A stretch of DNA of 64,000 nt from CAWAND01 sp963797485 (lineage in GTDB: Bacteria > Chloroflexota > Anaerolineae > Anaerolineales > E44-bin32), in contig CAWCPF010000003.1 in NCBI GenBank assembly GCA_963797485.1, forward strand, positions 1,116,001-1,180,000, read 5' to 3'. Positions 15,258 through 24,507 of this stretch are shown here, piece after piece. The position numbers and the translations under genes are program-made. The notes under the pieces were generated by a model. The model searched no databases, was not told the origin of the DNA, and saw only the letters and a list, made by a program, of their open reading frames with translations. Every line of letters begins with the position of its first letter. The stretch's first letter is position 1.

Positions 15258-15941
15258 ATGCTGTCCATATCGGCTTCGGACGCCTGGAGAAGGATCCACA
15301 TCGGCGCAACGATTGGCCTGCTTGAGATTCAAATCTCGATAACTCCGTACCGGCGCCGGAGTTAGGAGCCGCAAAGCACGCACTCGAAACCCGGCTGAGG
15401 GCTGCCTACGGGGTTCTCGAGCGGGGTGAGCTCCTCGGCAATCCAACCCTGGCCGCCTACAAGGAATACTACCGACAATTCCGGAAGTCTTACCACGTCC
15501 AGCTCCAGCTCGAGTCCATCGCGCTGCGCGGCAAGGACTTCCCGACAGTCTCACCCCTGGTGGAACTCGAATTTCATGGCTGAAATGGAAACCTTTATCC
15601 TCACGGCCGCTCATGACGCTGACAAGCTTATCGAGCCAATTCTGATGGACGTTTCACACGAAGGCGAGATCCTCAAGCTCATGAGCGGCGGGTCCAAGGC
15701 CATCCATGAAGGCGACATGATCATGAGAGACAGCCAGGGAATCAGCTGCTCGATCATCTATGGTCAGGACGATCGGTCGCCCATAAGTGGCAACACCACT
15801 CATGCTTTCTTTGTGAGCTACGCTCCACCGGGTGTCTCGCCCGAGACAGTCACGGCTCAGCTTGAAGCGATCGAACGCAACGTGCGCATGTTCAGTCCGA
15901 TGGCCGTTCTCGAACAGCGGCAACTGATCTCCTCAAAGTAA
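15258..15941 (+). CDS. B3/B4 domain protein (PheT-like tRNA-binding fold), two frameshifts
   Basis: Joined frames give one B3/B4-domain protein of about 227 aa, the stand-alone relative of a domain in phenylalanyl-tRNA synthetase beta. From ATG 15258 (GGGAGG upstream) it reads to about 15345, then shifts to AAKHALETRLRAAYG and YKEYYRQFRKSYHVQ. A second shift at 15578 (one extra G) continues as METFILTAAHDADKLIEP, GDMIMRDSQGISCSIIYGQD and the C-terminus. Both junctions are single-base. Stand-alone B3/B4 proteins may edit or bind tRNA, but the function is not settled. Confidence 0.72.
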
Positions 15942-16027
15942 ACTCCGAAATCTCATCAGTGGCTGGATTCCGGGGAGCATGCCGGGGTCCCCTGCCAACG
16001 GGAGAGACGGGCGAAGTCCGTGTCGCG

Positions 16028-16083
16028 GTTGTATGCTCGGCGCGGGCCAGGCACAGGCAGGTATTCGTCCCCGGCCAACTCAC
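16028..16083. repeat. 56-bp repeat, copy 2
   Basis: It has the same GTTGTATGCTCGGC-N28-CCCGGCCAA arrangement as at 12438. It sits in the 382-bp gene-free region between the B3/B4 gene and the peptidase gene. Nothing else is recognised in that region. Confidence 0.5.
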
Positions 16084-16323
16084 ATACCGACCTTGGAGCT
16101 ACGCAGCTGGAAATCGTAGGCTGCGCCGGACGTGAACCCATACACCAGCTGCCGGGCGCCGAGGTCTGTTCGCAGACCGATCGGGTTTGACCCTGTTCTC
16201 AGACGTAGCCGAATACAGAAAGGATGATGTATCCTCTTTGGAGCGAGATTGTTGACTGGAAACGTCTGAACACGCTCGGTCAGAGTGAGTGGGGAGCGCA
16301 ACGGTCGTCTTTGGAGTCTGTCC

Positions 16324-17058
16324 ATGTCTTCTGCGCCGGTCAGTGGACACATTGTGGCTATGGGGGGAGGTGGATTTTCGGAGGAACCAGACAACCCTCG
16401 TCTGGATGATTTCATCCTTTCTCTTTCCCGGCGTCAGCCTGCCCGCATCTGCTTCGTCCCGACAGCCAGCGCCAACTCGGCCACGTATCTGGTCAAGTTC
16501 TATCGGGCTTTCACCGGGCGTGGGATTCCCACGGATCTCACGCTCTTCGACCCGCCGGTTTTGCCCCGCAGGCCGGCCCGGACATCCGATATGGCCGGGT
16601 ACTTGATGGACCAGGACGTGATTTATGTCGGCGGAGGCAGCACCGCCAACCTTCTGGCGATGTGGCGCATGCACGGGGTCGACGCGTGCCTCAGGCAAGC
16701 GTGGCAAGCAGGCGCGGTTTTGTGCGGTGTGAGCGCGGGCATGCTGTGCTGGTTTCTGGGCGGAGTCAGCGATTCCTTTGGGGGGCTCGAGGCCCTAAAT
16801 GACGGTCTGGGGTTCGTTGATGCGACAGCCTGCCCACACTATGACAGTGAGCCCGAGCGTCGCCCAACCTATCATCGATTGATCGGCGAAGGCTTTCACT
16901 GGGGCTATGCCGCCGATGACGGAGCGGCGCTCCATTTTCGGGGAGCCGACTTGGTGGAGGTCGTCAGTTCGCGGAACGGAGCTTCGGTCTTCAAGGTGGA
17001 GTTGGCGGGTGGACAGGTCGTGGAGACTCGATTGAACGCCAGATGGCTGGGATCTTAG
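16324..17058 (+). CDS. peptidase E-like S51 family protein
   Basis: This 244-aa cytosolic serine peptidase-type protein belongs to the dipeptidase E/cyanophycinase fold. The opening strand is HIVAMGGGGFS. The nucleophile elbow is GVSAGMLCW (GxSAG) at about residue 140, with the preceding VIYVGGGSTANLLA loop typical of S51 enzymes. A conserved PHYDSEPERRPTYH segment supplies the likely His. Peptidase E cleaves Asp-X dipeptides. Exact specificity cannot be read. ATG 16324 is taken since MSSAPVSGHIVAMG aligns with the family start. Confidence 0.88.
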   Translation: MSSAPVSGHIVAMGGGGFSEEPDNPRLDDFILSLSRRQPARICFVPTASANSATYLVKFYRAFTGRGIPTDLTLFDPPVLPRRPARTSDMAGYLMDQDVIYVGGGSTANLLAMWRMHGVDACLRQAWQAGAVLCGVSAGMLCWFLGGVSDSFGGLEALNDGLGFVDATACPHYDSEPERRPTYHRLIGEGFHWGYAADDGAALHFRGADLVEVVSSRNGASVFKVELAGGQVVETRLNARWLGS

Positions 17059-17322
17059 GGAGAGTCTGACTTCAGCCGAAACAACCACGGCTTGCACCGA
17101 GCGCGAACATGCAGGAACCTTGGTGGGCGCTTGGGCGATTGACCCGTGGCGTGAATTCATCGCTGAGCCGGAACAATATAATTCAATAACCGTCTTCATG
17201 GAAATCGATTGTTGAGGGCCCGGCGGAGTTTCGGGGGTCCTCGATGGCGGAATTCGGAGACATACGTCGTCATGCTCGAAATTCGAGACGAGAGATTGGG
17301 AACGGACCGGGAAGCGGCGTCC

Positions 17323-17580
17323 ATGGCGTGCAGGGTAGGATGCGGCGCGTGCTGCATCGCCGCCTCGATTTCATCTCCCATACCGGGCATGCGGGATGGC
17401 AAGCCCAGCGGCGTTCGCTGTGTCCAGCTCACGCCGGACAATCGATGCAGGCTCTACGGCAGGCCGGAGCGGCCCGCCGTATGCGTACACCTGCGGCCCG
17501 AGCAGGCTATGTGCGGCGATAGCTTCGAGCAAGCCATGTCTACATTGTCTGAGCTCGAGTTGGCCACAAGGCCGGAGTAA
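17323..17580 (+). CDS. YkgJ family cysteine cluster protein
   Basis: This 85-aa protein has the CxxGCGACC motif (CRVGCGACC) at the N-terminus, then SSPIPGM and a second set CVQLTPDNRCRLYGRPERPAVC, eight cysteines in all. This is the zinc- or iron-sulphur-binding pattern of YkgJ-type proteins. The biochemical role is unknown. ATG 17323 places the first Cys three residues in. In-frame codons farther upstream lack a ribosome site. Confidence 0.8.
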   Translation: MACRVGCGACCIAASISSPIPGMRDGKPSGVRCVQLTPDNRCRLYGRPERPAVCVHLRPEQAMCGDSFEQAMSTLSELELATRPE

Positions 17581-17729
17581 AACCGGACAATGGATGGGTT
17601 CGCCGAACAGGCCAGGGAGGCTGAGGAGCCACCCCGAGGCGGGTTGGGCGTATCAGGTCCGGGTTGGAGCCGGAGGCCTGGCCGGCGGAATTCGGGGCGA
17701 TGGGCGAAGGCCCGAGGAGGAGAGTACGC

Positions 17730-17855
17730 ATGGGCACTCTAGATCAGGCTCGGGAGACGCAACTAAAGAACATCGAAGCCAAGACGGGTAAGAATCTCAA
17801 TGAACTGCGGGAACTCATTGACGAGCGAGGTCCAAGCCGTTGTTGCCTCGATTGA
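17730..17855 (+). CDS. DUF4287-like N-terminal fragment
   Basis: ATG 17730 (GAGGAGG upstream) encodes LDQARETQLKNIEAKTGKNL followed by NELRELI, a clear DUF4287-type start. The frame then leaves the family and stops at residue 41, so the gene is truncated. DUF4287 proteins are normally at least 65-70 residues and often joined to other small domains. The missing part is not found in other frames downstream. Confidence 0.55.
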   Translation: MGTLDQARETQLKNIEAKTGKNLNELRELIDERGPSRCCLD

Positions 17856-18024
17856 CGACGTGACCGAGGCGTTGTATGCGGGGGCCAGGGCGGGCTTGCG
17901 GCCGATAAACTCTCGAGCCTGCAAAAACTCAGCGTCTCTGCTGTGAACCAGGAGGATCCCATGGATGGCATACCCGGGCCACAGAGCCTGAGAACTCTGG
18001 GCGGTCAGCCTTCTCAACTCGGTC

Positions 18025-18234
18025 GTGCCGGCGGAACTCGAGGCGCTGCAAAGGCACGCGGCCGCCTGGGAAGCCGAGCGCCTCGAGCGCAGCCAGATTG
18101 CCCAGAAACTGAAAGTTGTGGAGCAAAAGCTTGAGGTCCTGGAGCGGGACCGAAAGTGGTGGCAGGACAACGCCATCAAACGCCGGAAAAGGGCCGAGAA
18201 GCGCCGCGGCGGCCAAACCCCAGACGAGCCCTAG
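18025..18234 (+). CDS. coiled-coil protein, probable C-terminal part of a broken gene
   Basis: GTG 18025 opens 69 residues of charged heptad-rich helix (LEALQRHAAAWEAERLERSQ and KLKVVEQKLEVLERDRKWW) ending in a basic tail. Upstream, 17834-18020, other frames give helix-like fragments such as EVQAVVASIDDVTEAL and KLSSLQKLSVSAV, so the true gene may start near 17834 and contain two one-base shifts. No family is recognised. A cytosolic structural or partner-binding role is only a guess. Confidence 0.4.
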   Translation: MPAELEALQRHAAAWEAERLERSQIAQKLKVVEQKLEVLERDRKWWQDNAIKRRKRAEKRRGGQTPDEP

Positions 18235-18272
18235 GCCCGGCCGCCGTCCCCGCCAGCCTGGATTGAGCCGCC

Positions 18273-18755
18273 GTGTTCATCGTTGTGGTTGGAGTTGCCG
18301 GGTCAGGGAAGACCACGCTAGGGAGCCTGTTGGCGACCTCCCTCGGATGGACGTTCTTTGAAGGGGATGAATACCACCCAGACGAGAACATCACCAAGAT
18401 GGCGGCCGGCGTGGCGCTCAACGATGCCGACCGGTTGCCATGGCTCCAGGCGCTCGGCCGCCTGATCCACGAGCACCGTTTGGCCGGCCGGAACGGCGTG
18501 CTGGCATGTTCGGCGCTCAAGGCCAGGTACCGTCGGGTCCTGGATGCCAGTGGAGGCGTCACCTTCGTTTACCTCAGGGTCACTCCCGAGCTGGCGCGCC
18601 AACGGCTGCAAGCCCACGGCGGGCACTTCATGCCCGCGGCACTGGTTGAGAGCCAGTTCGACGACCTGCAGGAGCCCAAGCGGGGCCTGAAACTGGATGC
18701 CAGCCAGCCGGCAGAAGAGCTGGTGGCCCTGGTGCGGTCGGCGCTGGGGCTTTGA
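18273..18755 (+). CDS. gntK: gluconokinase, GntK type
   Basis: This 160-aa protein has P-loop GVAGSGKTTLG at residues 7-17, then GDEYHPDENITKMAAGVALND, the GntK substrate-site signature. LACSALKARYRRVLD and VTFVYLRVTPELARQRL follow. It phosphorylates gluconate to 6-phosphogluconate with ATP in the cytosol, feeding the pentose phosphate route. The length and all main motifs are intact. GTG 18273 is the start. No gluconate transporter or dehydratase lies nearby. Confidence 0.92.
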   Translation: MFIVVVGVAGSGKTTLGSLLATSLGWTFFEGDEYHPDENITKMAAGVALNDADRLPWLQALGRLIHEHRLAGRNGVLACSALKARYRRVLDASGGVTFVYLRVTPELARQRLQAHGGHFMPAALVESQFDDLQEPKRGLKLDASQPAEELVALVRSALGL

Positions 18756-18893
18756 ACTGTGGGCTGGCTGGGCCCATGGAGGCAGGCATGAAGGTCGACG
18801 TGACCAAGATGATCACTCGCCCGCGTCATCATGGGCAACACGGCCTTGGGGGCTGATGGAAAGCGGCATCATGAGGCGGGAAGGAGGCGATTG

Positions 18894-19289
18894 ATGCAAT
18901 TCGCCAGAGCAGGTGCCGTGTTCTACATCCTGTGGGGCTTGCTTCACATTGGGGCGGCGGTTGAGCAGTTCTCGTTGGCCGGGACTTTGGGTGACGGCTT
19001 GATCAAAGGCAAGATCGCCCAGGGAGCCTGGGATCTGCTCTTCTTCGCACTGGCCGCTATCTTCATCGCCGGACTCTTGAACTGGAAGAACAGCCCGTTG
19101 GGGTACTGGCTGAATCTGGGGATTGTCAGCATCGCCGATGTCGGATTCCTGGTCTTTGTCTTTCTGCCAGGCTACGCCGAAATCATCCCGGGCATCTTCG
19201 GCCCGGTTCTGTGGGTGTCGGCTGCACTCTGCACGTCCATCGCCCATTGGGGGGATCGACCTCCCAGGCCTGGTTCGGGATCGCGCTAG
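18894..19289 (+). CDS. four-TM membrane protein, unknown function
   Basis: This 131-aa protein starts at ATG 18894 with AAGGAGG six bases upstream. Predicted spans are at about residues 7-25, 45-65 (LLFFALAAIFIAGLL), 72-95 and 100-120. The order short N-terminus, WGLLHIGAA and a polar GDGLIKGK loop is characteristic of small uncharacterised membrane proteins. No domain name can be given with certainty. A second four-TM protein of similar size lies at 24009. Confidence 0.72.
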   Translation: MQFARAGAVFYILWGLLHIGAAVEQFSLAGTLGDGLIKGKIAQGAWDLLFFALAAIFIAGLLNWKNSPLGYWLNLGIVSIADVGFLVFVFLPGYAEIIPGIFGPVLWVSAALCTSIAHWGDRPPRPGSGSR

Positions 19290-19308
19290 GAGGCGCCGGA
19301 GCGTCGTC

Positions 19309-19712
19309 ATGGGAATTCGAATCGTACGGCTAGGCGACCCCCGCAAACGCAACGAGGGACTTCGGATCGGCACCGTCCGGCGCCCGCCTCGCGGGGTTCC
19401 CAGGGCCGAGTTCGCTTCGCGAGACTTCTATGATGTCTGGCTCCCCGAGCTGGCGCCCAGCGAGAATTTCTGGTCAAGCAGGCCCGTCAAGCCCAGGACG
19501 ACCGCGCCTGGAATGCCTTCGTCCGCCGATACCGGGGGGAGATGGCCCAGCCTGGGCCATCCAGGCTGCTCGACCTTTTGAGCGCCTTGTCGCGCCAAAC
19601 CAATCTGTCGGTCGGCTGCTACTGCGAAGACGAGGGCCATTGTCACCGATCTGTACTGCGTTCGTTGTTGGTGGAACGCGGGGCCGAGGTTCTTCCAGAT
19701 GAGTCGGCCTAA
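19309..19712 (+). CDS. DUF488 family protein (YeaO-like), frameshifted
   Basis: ATG 19309 starts IRIVRLGDPRKRNEGLRIGT, and RDFYDVWLPELAPS follows. Near 19468 the frame shifts by one base and continues as LVKQARQAQDDRAWNAFVRR, then SVGCYCEDEGHCHRSVL to the stop at 19712. The final block is the CxCEDExxCHR signature of DUF488. The product would be about 134 aa and cytosolic, function unknown. The shift lies between intact conserved blocks. Confidence 0.75.
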
Positions 19713-19877
19713 TTGCCGCCTTCGGGTGATGGTGCTGGTTCGGAGCAAGGCCGGTCCTGCATGGCGTGGCGGCCTCGATCCAGCGGCCCGCCCTTTCCGG
19801 GCCGTCGGCGCGAACATGCCGGATGATACCCATGCATCCGGATCGGGACACGGCCGCAATGAGATAGGAGCATCCGC

Positions 19878-20267
19878 ATGGACAAACGACAAACCTATGC
19901 TTCGGCGGACGAATACATCGCCACGTTTCCGCCTGGGGTCCAAAAGAAGCTCAAGGAGATGAGGAGGCTGATCAAGGCAAATGCCCCAGGTGCGAGCGAG
20001 CGCATCAGTTACCAGATGCCGTCGTTTTACTTGAACGGAAACCTGGTCTATTTCGGCGCGCACACAAACCACATTGGTTTCTATCCCACCAGCAGTGGCA
20101 TCGCCCATTTCAGCCAGGAGTTGAAGCCGTACAAGCACTCCAAGGGCGCGGTGCAGTTCCCGCTGGACGCACCGCTGCCGAGCGCGCTGATCAAGAAGAT
20201 CGTGAAATTCCGGGTCAAGGAAAACTTGGCTCGGGCCAAGAAACCACCCGGCCGCCGCAGGATGTGA
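19878..20267 (+). CDS. DUF1801 domain protein, iron chaperone-like
   Basis: This 129-aa protein reads ASADEYIATFPPGVQKKLKE, then APGASERISYQMPSFYLNG, VYFGAHTNHIGFYP and a C-terminal KFRVKENLARAKK. This is the standard DUF1801/frataxin-like chaperone layout (YdhG type) with the ISYQMPSF core. An ATG with AGGAGC upstream starts it. It is one of six DUF1801-type genes in the window. The specific role is unknown. Confidence 0.87.
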   Translation: MDKRQTYASADEYIATFPPGVQKKLKEMRRLIKANAPGASERISYQMPSFYLNGNLVYFGAHTNHIGFYPTSSGIAHFSQELKPYKHSKGAVQFPLDAPLPSALIKKIVKFRVKENLARAKKPPGRRRM

Positions 20268-20366
20268 GCGCTTGAGCGCGCCCAGCCCCACAACTCCCAA
20301 CTGGGTATGATGGGCGAAACCTCGTCGATATACCTTGAGATACTTTGGCCCCAAAGGAGGCAGACT

Positions 20367-20783
20367 GTGACACCGGCTAATCAAGGCAATGGCACCAAAG
20401 CGGACCCCTGGGTCCTGAAAACTCCTCCGGGCAAGTCCGAATACAAGATGTACCGCGACGACACGACCAACCCGCCCAGCCTGGTGTGCATCGTGGGTTC
20501 GACCGTGCTCAGCTACCAGGCCCGCTGCCTGGATGACTTGCGTGCGATGCTCAAGGCGCATGGCGATTGGATGCCGCTCGGCAGCGCCGATGAGCAGAAG
20601 GAAGCGCCCGAAGGCAGCGTCGAAGCCTGGGCAAGGTCGGCCGACAACCCGGTGGGTGGCTGGTATGGACTTAAGAAAGGGTTTCGCGGGCGTTTCGCCA
20701 ACTATGTCCCGCCACTCATGGAAGTCCTCGGCCTGGCTGAGGTTGAGCACAATCCCAGGAACAACCGGATGCGGGCTGTCTAG
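20367..20783 (+). CDS. conserved hypothetical protein
   Basis: This 138-aa soluble protein starts with GTG 20367, chosen because AGGAGG lies six bases upstream. It reads KADPWVLKTPPGKSEYKMYR, then LRAMLKAHGDWMPLGSADEQK and GGWYGLKKGFRGRFANYVPP, ending EHNPRNNRMRA. The compact, strongly conserved look suggests a small binding protein found in many bacteria. I do not recall an assigned function. Confidence 0.72.
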   Translation: MTPANQGNGTKADPWVLKTPPGKSEYKMYRDDTTNPPSLVCIVGSTVLSYQARCLDDLRAMLKAHGDWMPLGSADEQKEAPEGSVEAWARSADNPVGGWYGLKKGFRGRFANYVPPLMEVLGLAEVEHNPRNNRMRAV

Positions 20784-20893
20784 CAGACGGCGGCCGATGA
20801 GGCCCCGGGTGGCTGCAGAGCGATCACCCGACCCCCGCGTTTGTGCGGTCATGCTGGCCCTGGCGAACCAAGCCGCTGCTTCCAGCGTCTGAG

Positions 20894-20911
20894 TTGTGAA
20901 ACACTTCACAA
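20894..20911. promoter_or_regulatory. palindrome TTGTGA-N6-TCACAA
   Basis: A perfect half-site pair with spacer AACACT, in the 270-bp gap before the methyltransferase gene (start 143 bp downstream). The neighbouring bases (GTTGTGAA...TTCACAAA) extend the symmetry. The position would suit an operator for the methyltransferase-alkylation repair-PPK2 group. Confidence 0.65.
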
Positions 20912-21053
20912 ATTGGCCATTCCCGAGGACTCTCTGAATGGCCCCGGCCAGCCGGGGCCGAGCCGGGGTGGACTGTTCGTCCAGCCTTTGGCATACTGGA
21001 AGCTGCCACTTCGGTCGGGGGATCCGGCCGGCCCATCCAGGATCGCGCCCAGC

Positions 21054-21638
21054 ATGCCCCACGCCCCCCATGAACGCCGGTTCCACGGCGACCCGGATCG
21101 TCTGCGGTCCCCCGAGCGGCTCGAGCTGCTCGAGGTAGACCGAGTCGTGGAGCTGAGCCTTGAGGGGCTGGAGGCAGGGCGCATGCTGGACATCGGCACG
21201 GGGACCGGCGTGTTCGCTCAGGCTTTTGCCGCCCACGGCCTTCAGGTGTGCGGGATCGACCTGAGCGAAGAGCTCCTGCAGATCGCCCGCCAGTTCGTGC
21301 CGCAGGCTGAGTTCAGGTTGGCCCCGGCGGAAGACATCCCCTATCCGGCGGGGGCCTTCGATATGGCTTTCCTGGGCCACGTGCTGCATGAGGTCGATGA
21401 TGCCGTACAAGCGCTCGAGGAAGCCCGGCGTGTGGCGACGTCCCAAATCGTCGTGCTCGAGTGGCCCTATCGAGAGGAGCCCCACGGGCCGCCCCTCGAA
21501 CACCGCCTCAAACCCGATACCGTCCGGGAGTTGGCCCGCGTCGCGGGACTTGGTCCCGTCGATCACATCGAGCTCACGCATATGGACATGTATTGGATGA
21601 CCCCGTCCGTCGGGCGGGGGCAAGGCGAGGCGGCATGA
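21054..21638 (+). CDS. class I SAM-dependent methyltransferase
   Basis: This 194-aa protein has motif I MLDIGTGTGVFAQAFAA at about residue 45, CGIDLSEELLQIA as motif II, and FDMAFLGHVLHEVDD as motif IV. It belongs to the ubiE-like Methyltransf_11 group. The acceptor is unknown. ATG 21054 is the first start after the palindrome. Its stop overlaps the ATG of the alkylation-repair gene (ATGA), so the two are translationally coupled. Confidence 0.87.
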   Translation: MPHAPHERRFHGDPDRLRSPERLELLEVDRVVELSLEGLEAGRMLDIGTGTGVFAQAFAAHGLQVCGIDLSEELLQIARQFVPQAEFRLAPAEDIPYPAGAFDMAFLGHVLHEVDDAVQALEEARRVATSQIVVLEWPYREEPHGPPLEHRLKPDTVRELARVAGLGPVDHIELTHMDMYWMTPSVGRGQGEAA

Positions 21639-22429
21639 CGGAGCTGTCTGAGGTGTTGGCCGGGCTTGAAGAACATGCGGCCCCCGAAGCGCTCGAGGGC
21701 ATGGCCAGGTTCGGCATGACCACCGACCGCCGCCTGGGGGTGAAAATGCCCGAGATACGCCGCCTGGCCAAATCGGTCGGCCGGGATCACCGCCTGGCCG
21801 TGCAGCTATGGGACACCGGCATTGCCGAGGCCAGGATCCTGGCCTCGATGCTGGCCGAGCCGGACCAGTTGACCGATGTGGAGATCGAGGCCTGGGTGGC
21901 AGATTTCAACTCGTGGGACGTGTGCGACCAGGTGTGCATGAACTTGTTTGAGAAGTCACCCTTGGCTCGGGCCCAAATCGAAAGCTGGGCGGGCCGGGAC
22001 GAGGCGTTTGTCAAACGAGCCGCGTACGCCCTGATAGCCTGCCTGGCCTGGCACGACAAGCAGGCGCCGGATGAGGTCTTCGTGGCCTACTTCCCGGTGA
22101 TCGAGGCCGGCGCGACCGACGACCGCAACTTCGTCAAGAAGGCCGTCAGCTGGGCGCTGCGGAACATCGGAAAGCGCGGGCGGGCGCTCAACCGCCAAGC
22201 AATCCAGGAGGCCGAACGTCTCTCACATTTGCCCTCCAAATCCGCCCGCTGGATCGCCGCCGACGTGCTGCGCGAGCTCCAGGGGAAGGCCGTCCAAGCG
22301 CGCTTGGCGCAAAAGAGCCTGAATGGCCGTTCAGCAGGTCATGGGCCCGCCACGAAAAAGTCAGTCTATGATGGAGACGAAACGGACCCGCAGGTGACCC
22401 ACGACCGGCCAACCACGGGAGGGCTCAAG
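21635..22429 (+). CDS. DNA alkylation repair protein (AlkD-like), open into PPK2 gene
   Basis: The ATG at 21635 overlaps the preceding stop. About 225 residues form a HEAT-like alkylation-repair domain: RFGMTTDRRLGVKMPEIRRL, LWDTGIAEARILASM, then FNSWDVCDQVCMNLF and FVKKAVSWALRNIGKRGRAL. AlkD-type enzymes excise alkylated bases such as N3- and N7-alkylpurines. After about 22320 no stop occurs: a 35-residue linker continues in frame to the PPK2 start at 22430. Either a stop was lost or the two are a true fusion. Confidence 0.87.
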
Positions 22430-23288
22430 ATGTCGAAGAAGACCGACAAGTTCCACGATCCATCCATGTACGGAAAGAGTGGCAAGCTGAAGGCTGAGAT
22501 TTACGAGGCCGAGCTGGCCCGGCTCCAGGAGGAGTTGGTCAAACAGCAATACTGGATCAAAGAGAAGGGACTACGGGTTTGCGTTGTCTTCGAGGGGCGG
22601 GACGCCGCAGGCAAAGGGGGGGTGATCAAGCGCATCACCCAACGCCTGAACCCCCGCATTGTTCGCGTCGTCGCCCTGGCCACCCCGACCGAGCGCGAAA
22701 AGACAGAGTGGTATTTCCAGCGCTACGTGGGCCATCTTCCAGCTGCAGGCGAGATGGTGCTGTTCGACCGCAGTTGGTACAACCGGGCCGGGGTCGAGCG
22801 CGTCATGGGGTTTTGCACCGATGACGAGTACCGGGAGTTCATGCGCTCATGCCCCGAGTTCGAGCGCATGCTGGTCCGTTCCGGCATCATCTTGATCAAG
22901 TACTGGTTCTCGATCAGCGATGAGGAGCAGGAACGCCGGTTCCAACAGCGCAATCACGACCCGATGCGGCGTTGGAAACTCAGCCCGATGGACGTGACCG
23001 CGAGATCCCGGTGGGTCGACTACTCGCGGGCCAAGGATTCCATGCTCATGTACACCGACATCAAGGAAGCCCGCTGGTATGTGGTCGATGCGGACATCAA
23101 GCAGCATGCCGCGCCTCAACTGCATCAGCCACTTGCTGAGCCTGATCCCCTACAAGGACCTAACCCCCGAGCCGGCCGACCTGCCTGCACGCCAGGCCGA
23201 CACCGGGTATCAGCGCCCGCCGATGTCCGATCAGTTGTGGGTTCCGGCGGTGTACGGGGTTAACCCGGAAGGGGCCGTGAGCGGGTAA
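22430..23288 (+). CDS. ppk2: polyphosphate kinase 2 (PPK2), frameshifted near the C-terminus
   Basis: The ATG at 22430 has GGGAGGG upstream. The chain carries the Walker A stretch EGRDAAGKGGVIKRI, the RYVGHLPAAGEMVLFDRSWY lid/Walker B region, and RWKLSPMD with the PPK2 signature. PPK2 phosphorylates nucleotides using polyphosphate, or the reverse. At about 23110 an extra C shifts the frame. The proper C-terminus RLNCISHLLSLIPYKDL resumes in the next frame, ending at 23288. The expected length is about 285 aa. It is in frame with the upstream repair gene. Confidence 0.9.
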
Positions 23289-23410
23289 TCCGCCGAGGCG
23301 CAGGCAGCATGCGGAGACAGGCTGCCCACCCGACTTCGGAAGATCAGGCGGCTGGCTGATTCGCCCGCCCTCAGGGGTCGCGTGTTCGGTGAGGCTGAAG
23401 GAGTCCAGGC

Positions 23411-23921
23411 ATGACCCATCCGGTGGTCGAGCAACTGCGGTTCACACGCCTCGAATGGCTGCGCGGGCTGGAGGGGGTGGGGGAGGCTGACGCCGCCCGC
23501 CACCTGGGCCCCATGAACTGCATCAGCTGGACGATCGGGCACCTGGCCTGGCAAGAGCAGCGCTACGGCCTGTATCGGGCGCAGGGGTTGCTCCCGCATC
23601 CCGAACTGAATGAGGTCTACGCCTACGGCGCGCCGATGAGCACGCCGGCGCTCTCCGAACTCACTTCGGATATGGCGCGAGATCACCCAGGCCACCGATC
23701 CGTTCCTTGAGAGCCTGACCACCGAGACGCTCCAGGCAGAACTGCTGCTTGACGGCCAGCCGGTCGGCCAAACCCTGGGCTCGGCTCTGCTGCGCATGAT
23801 CTACCATTACTGGTATCACATCGGCGAGATGCAGGCGATGCGGCAGATGCTCGGCCACACCGGCCTGCCGGAGTATGTGGGGGACCTGGAGGAGCTCGCC
23901 CCGTATCGGGCGGAGGCCTAG
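23411..23921 (+). CDS. DinB family protein, frameshifted
   Basis: ATG 23411 opens VEQLRFTRLEWLRGL and CISWTIGHLAWQEQRY with the first metal His. At about 23668 the frame shifts and continues IWREITQATDPFLESL and MIYHYWYHIGEMQAMRQM, which has the paired His of DinB proteins. The stop is at 23921 and the full product is about 170 aa. The shift is a single-base change between intact helices. The palindrome at 23972 follows. Confidence 0.78.
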
Positions 23922-23971
23922 CCCGATCAAGGCCGCCTGACCTCCTCCGAACATCCGACGGTCCCTTCTGT

Positions 23972-23989
23972 TTGTGACGAATTTCACAA
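23972..23989. promoter_or_regulatory. palindrome TTGTGA-N6-TCACAA
   Basis: A perfect copy with spacer CGAATT, 20 bp before the start of the membrane-protein gene at 24009. At this distance a bound regulator would block RNA polymerase or the ribosome-binding region, which favours a repressor of the Rex type over an activator. Confidence 0.68.
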
Positions 23990-24008
23990 AACGAACCTGA
24001 ACGAGACG

Positions 24009-24479
24009 ATGGGAGTGCGGAGCATGGGTCCATCAAGGTTCTGGCAAGGCTGGCTGCTGGCCGTGTGCTTGCTGACCGCCCTGTTTGGGCTGGTGATACT
24101 GCTGCTGATCCGAAGTCCTATTCTCATGGGGCTGTCGAACCAGATCGACCAAGTGTTCTGGGGCCAGGGCGTACCCCCTGAGGGGGTGGCGGCGTTCGAG
24201 CGCTGGGTCTACGGCGCGTGGGGCGCCACGGTGGTCGGATTGGGCCTGTTGGCGGCGACGGTGGGCGTGCATGGGTTCAACCGGGGCCAAACCTGGGCGC
24301 GGAACGCCCTGGCGCTGTCCATCGGCGCCTGGTTTGTGCTCGACACAGCGGTTTCGGTCGCCTCGGGTGTCTGGGCCAATGTCGGGCTCAATCTCGCCGT
24401 CTTGATCCTGTTTCTGCCCCCCCTGTTGGCGACGTGGCATGATTTCCCTTTCCTAGGGCAGGGCGAGAGCAGGGGATGA
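24009..24479 (+). CDS. four-TM membrane protein, unknown function
   Basis: This protein of about 156 aa has predicted spans at about residues 13-35, 68-90, 98-118 and 123-143 (LAVCLLTALFGLVILLLI first). A loop of about 30 residues lies between spans 1 and 2, and a short tail follows. The start could be ATG 24009 or 24024. No domain is recognised. It lies directly behind a palindromic operator-like site, the best-placed site of the seven. Confidence 0.68.
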   Translation: MGVRSMGPSRFWQGWLLAVCLLTALFGLVILLLIRSPILMGLSNQIDQVFWGQGVPPEGVAAFERWVYGAWGATVVGLGLLAATVGVHGFNRGQTWARNALALSIGAWFVLDTAVSVASGVWANVGLNLAVLILFLPPLLATWHDFPFLGQGESRG

Positions 24480-24507
24480 ATCCGCCGGCTGGCCCGGAGG
24501 GCCAGGC

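Noticed and set aside
19428..21623. A 731-codon open frame on the minus strand
   Set aside because: It runs antisense to the DUF488, DUF1801 and hypothetical genes, which have clear conserved motifs and ribosome sites. The minus-strand translation has no recognisable domain.
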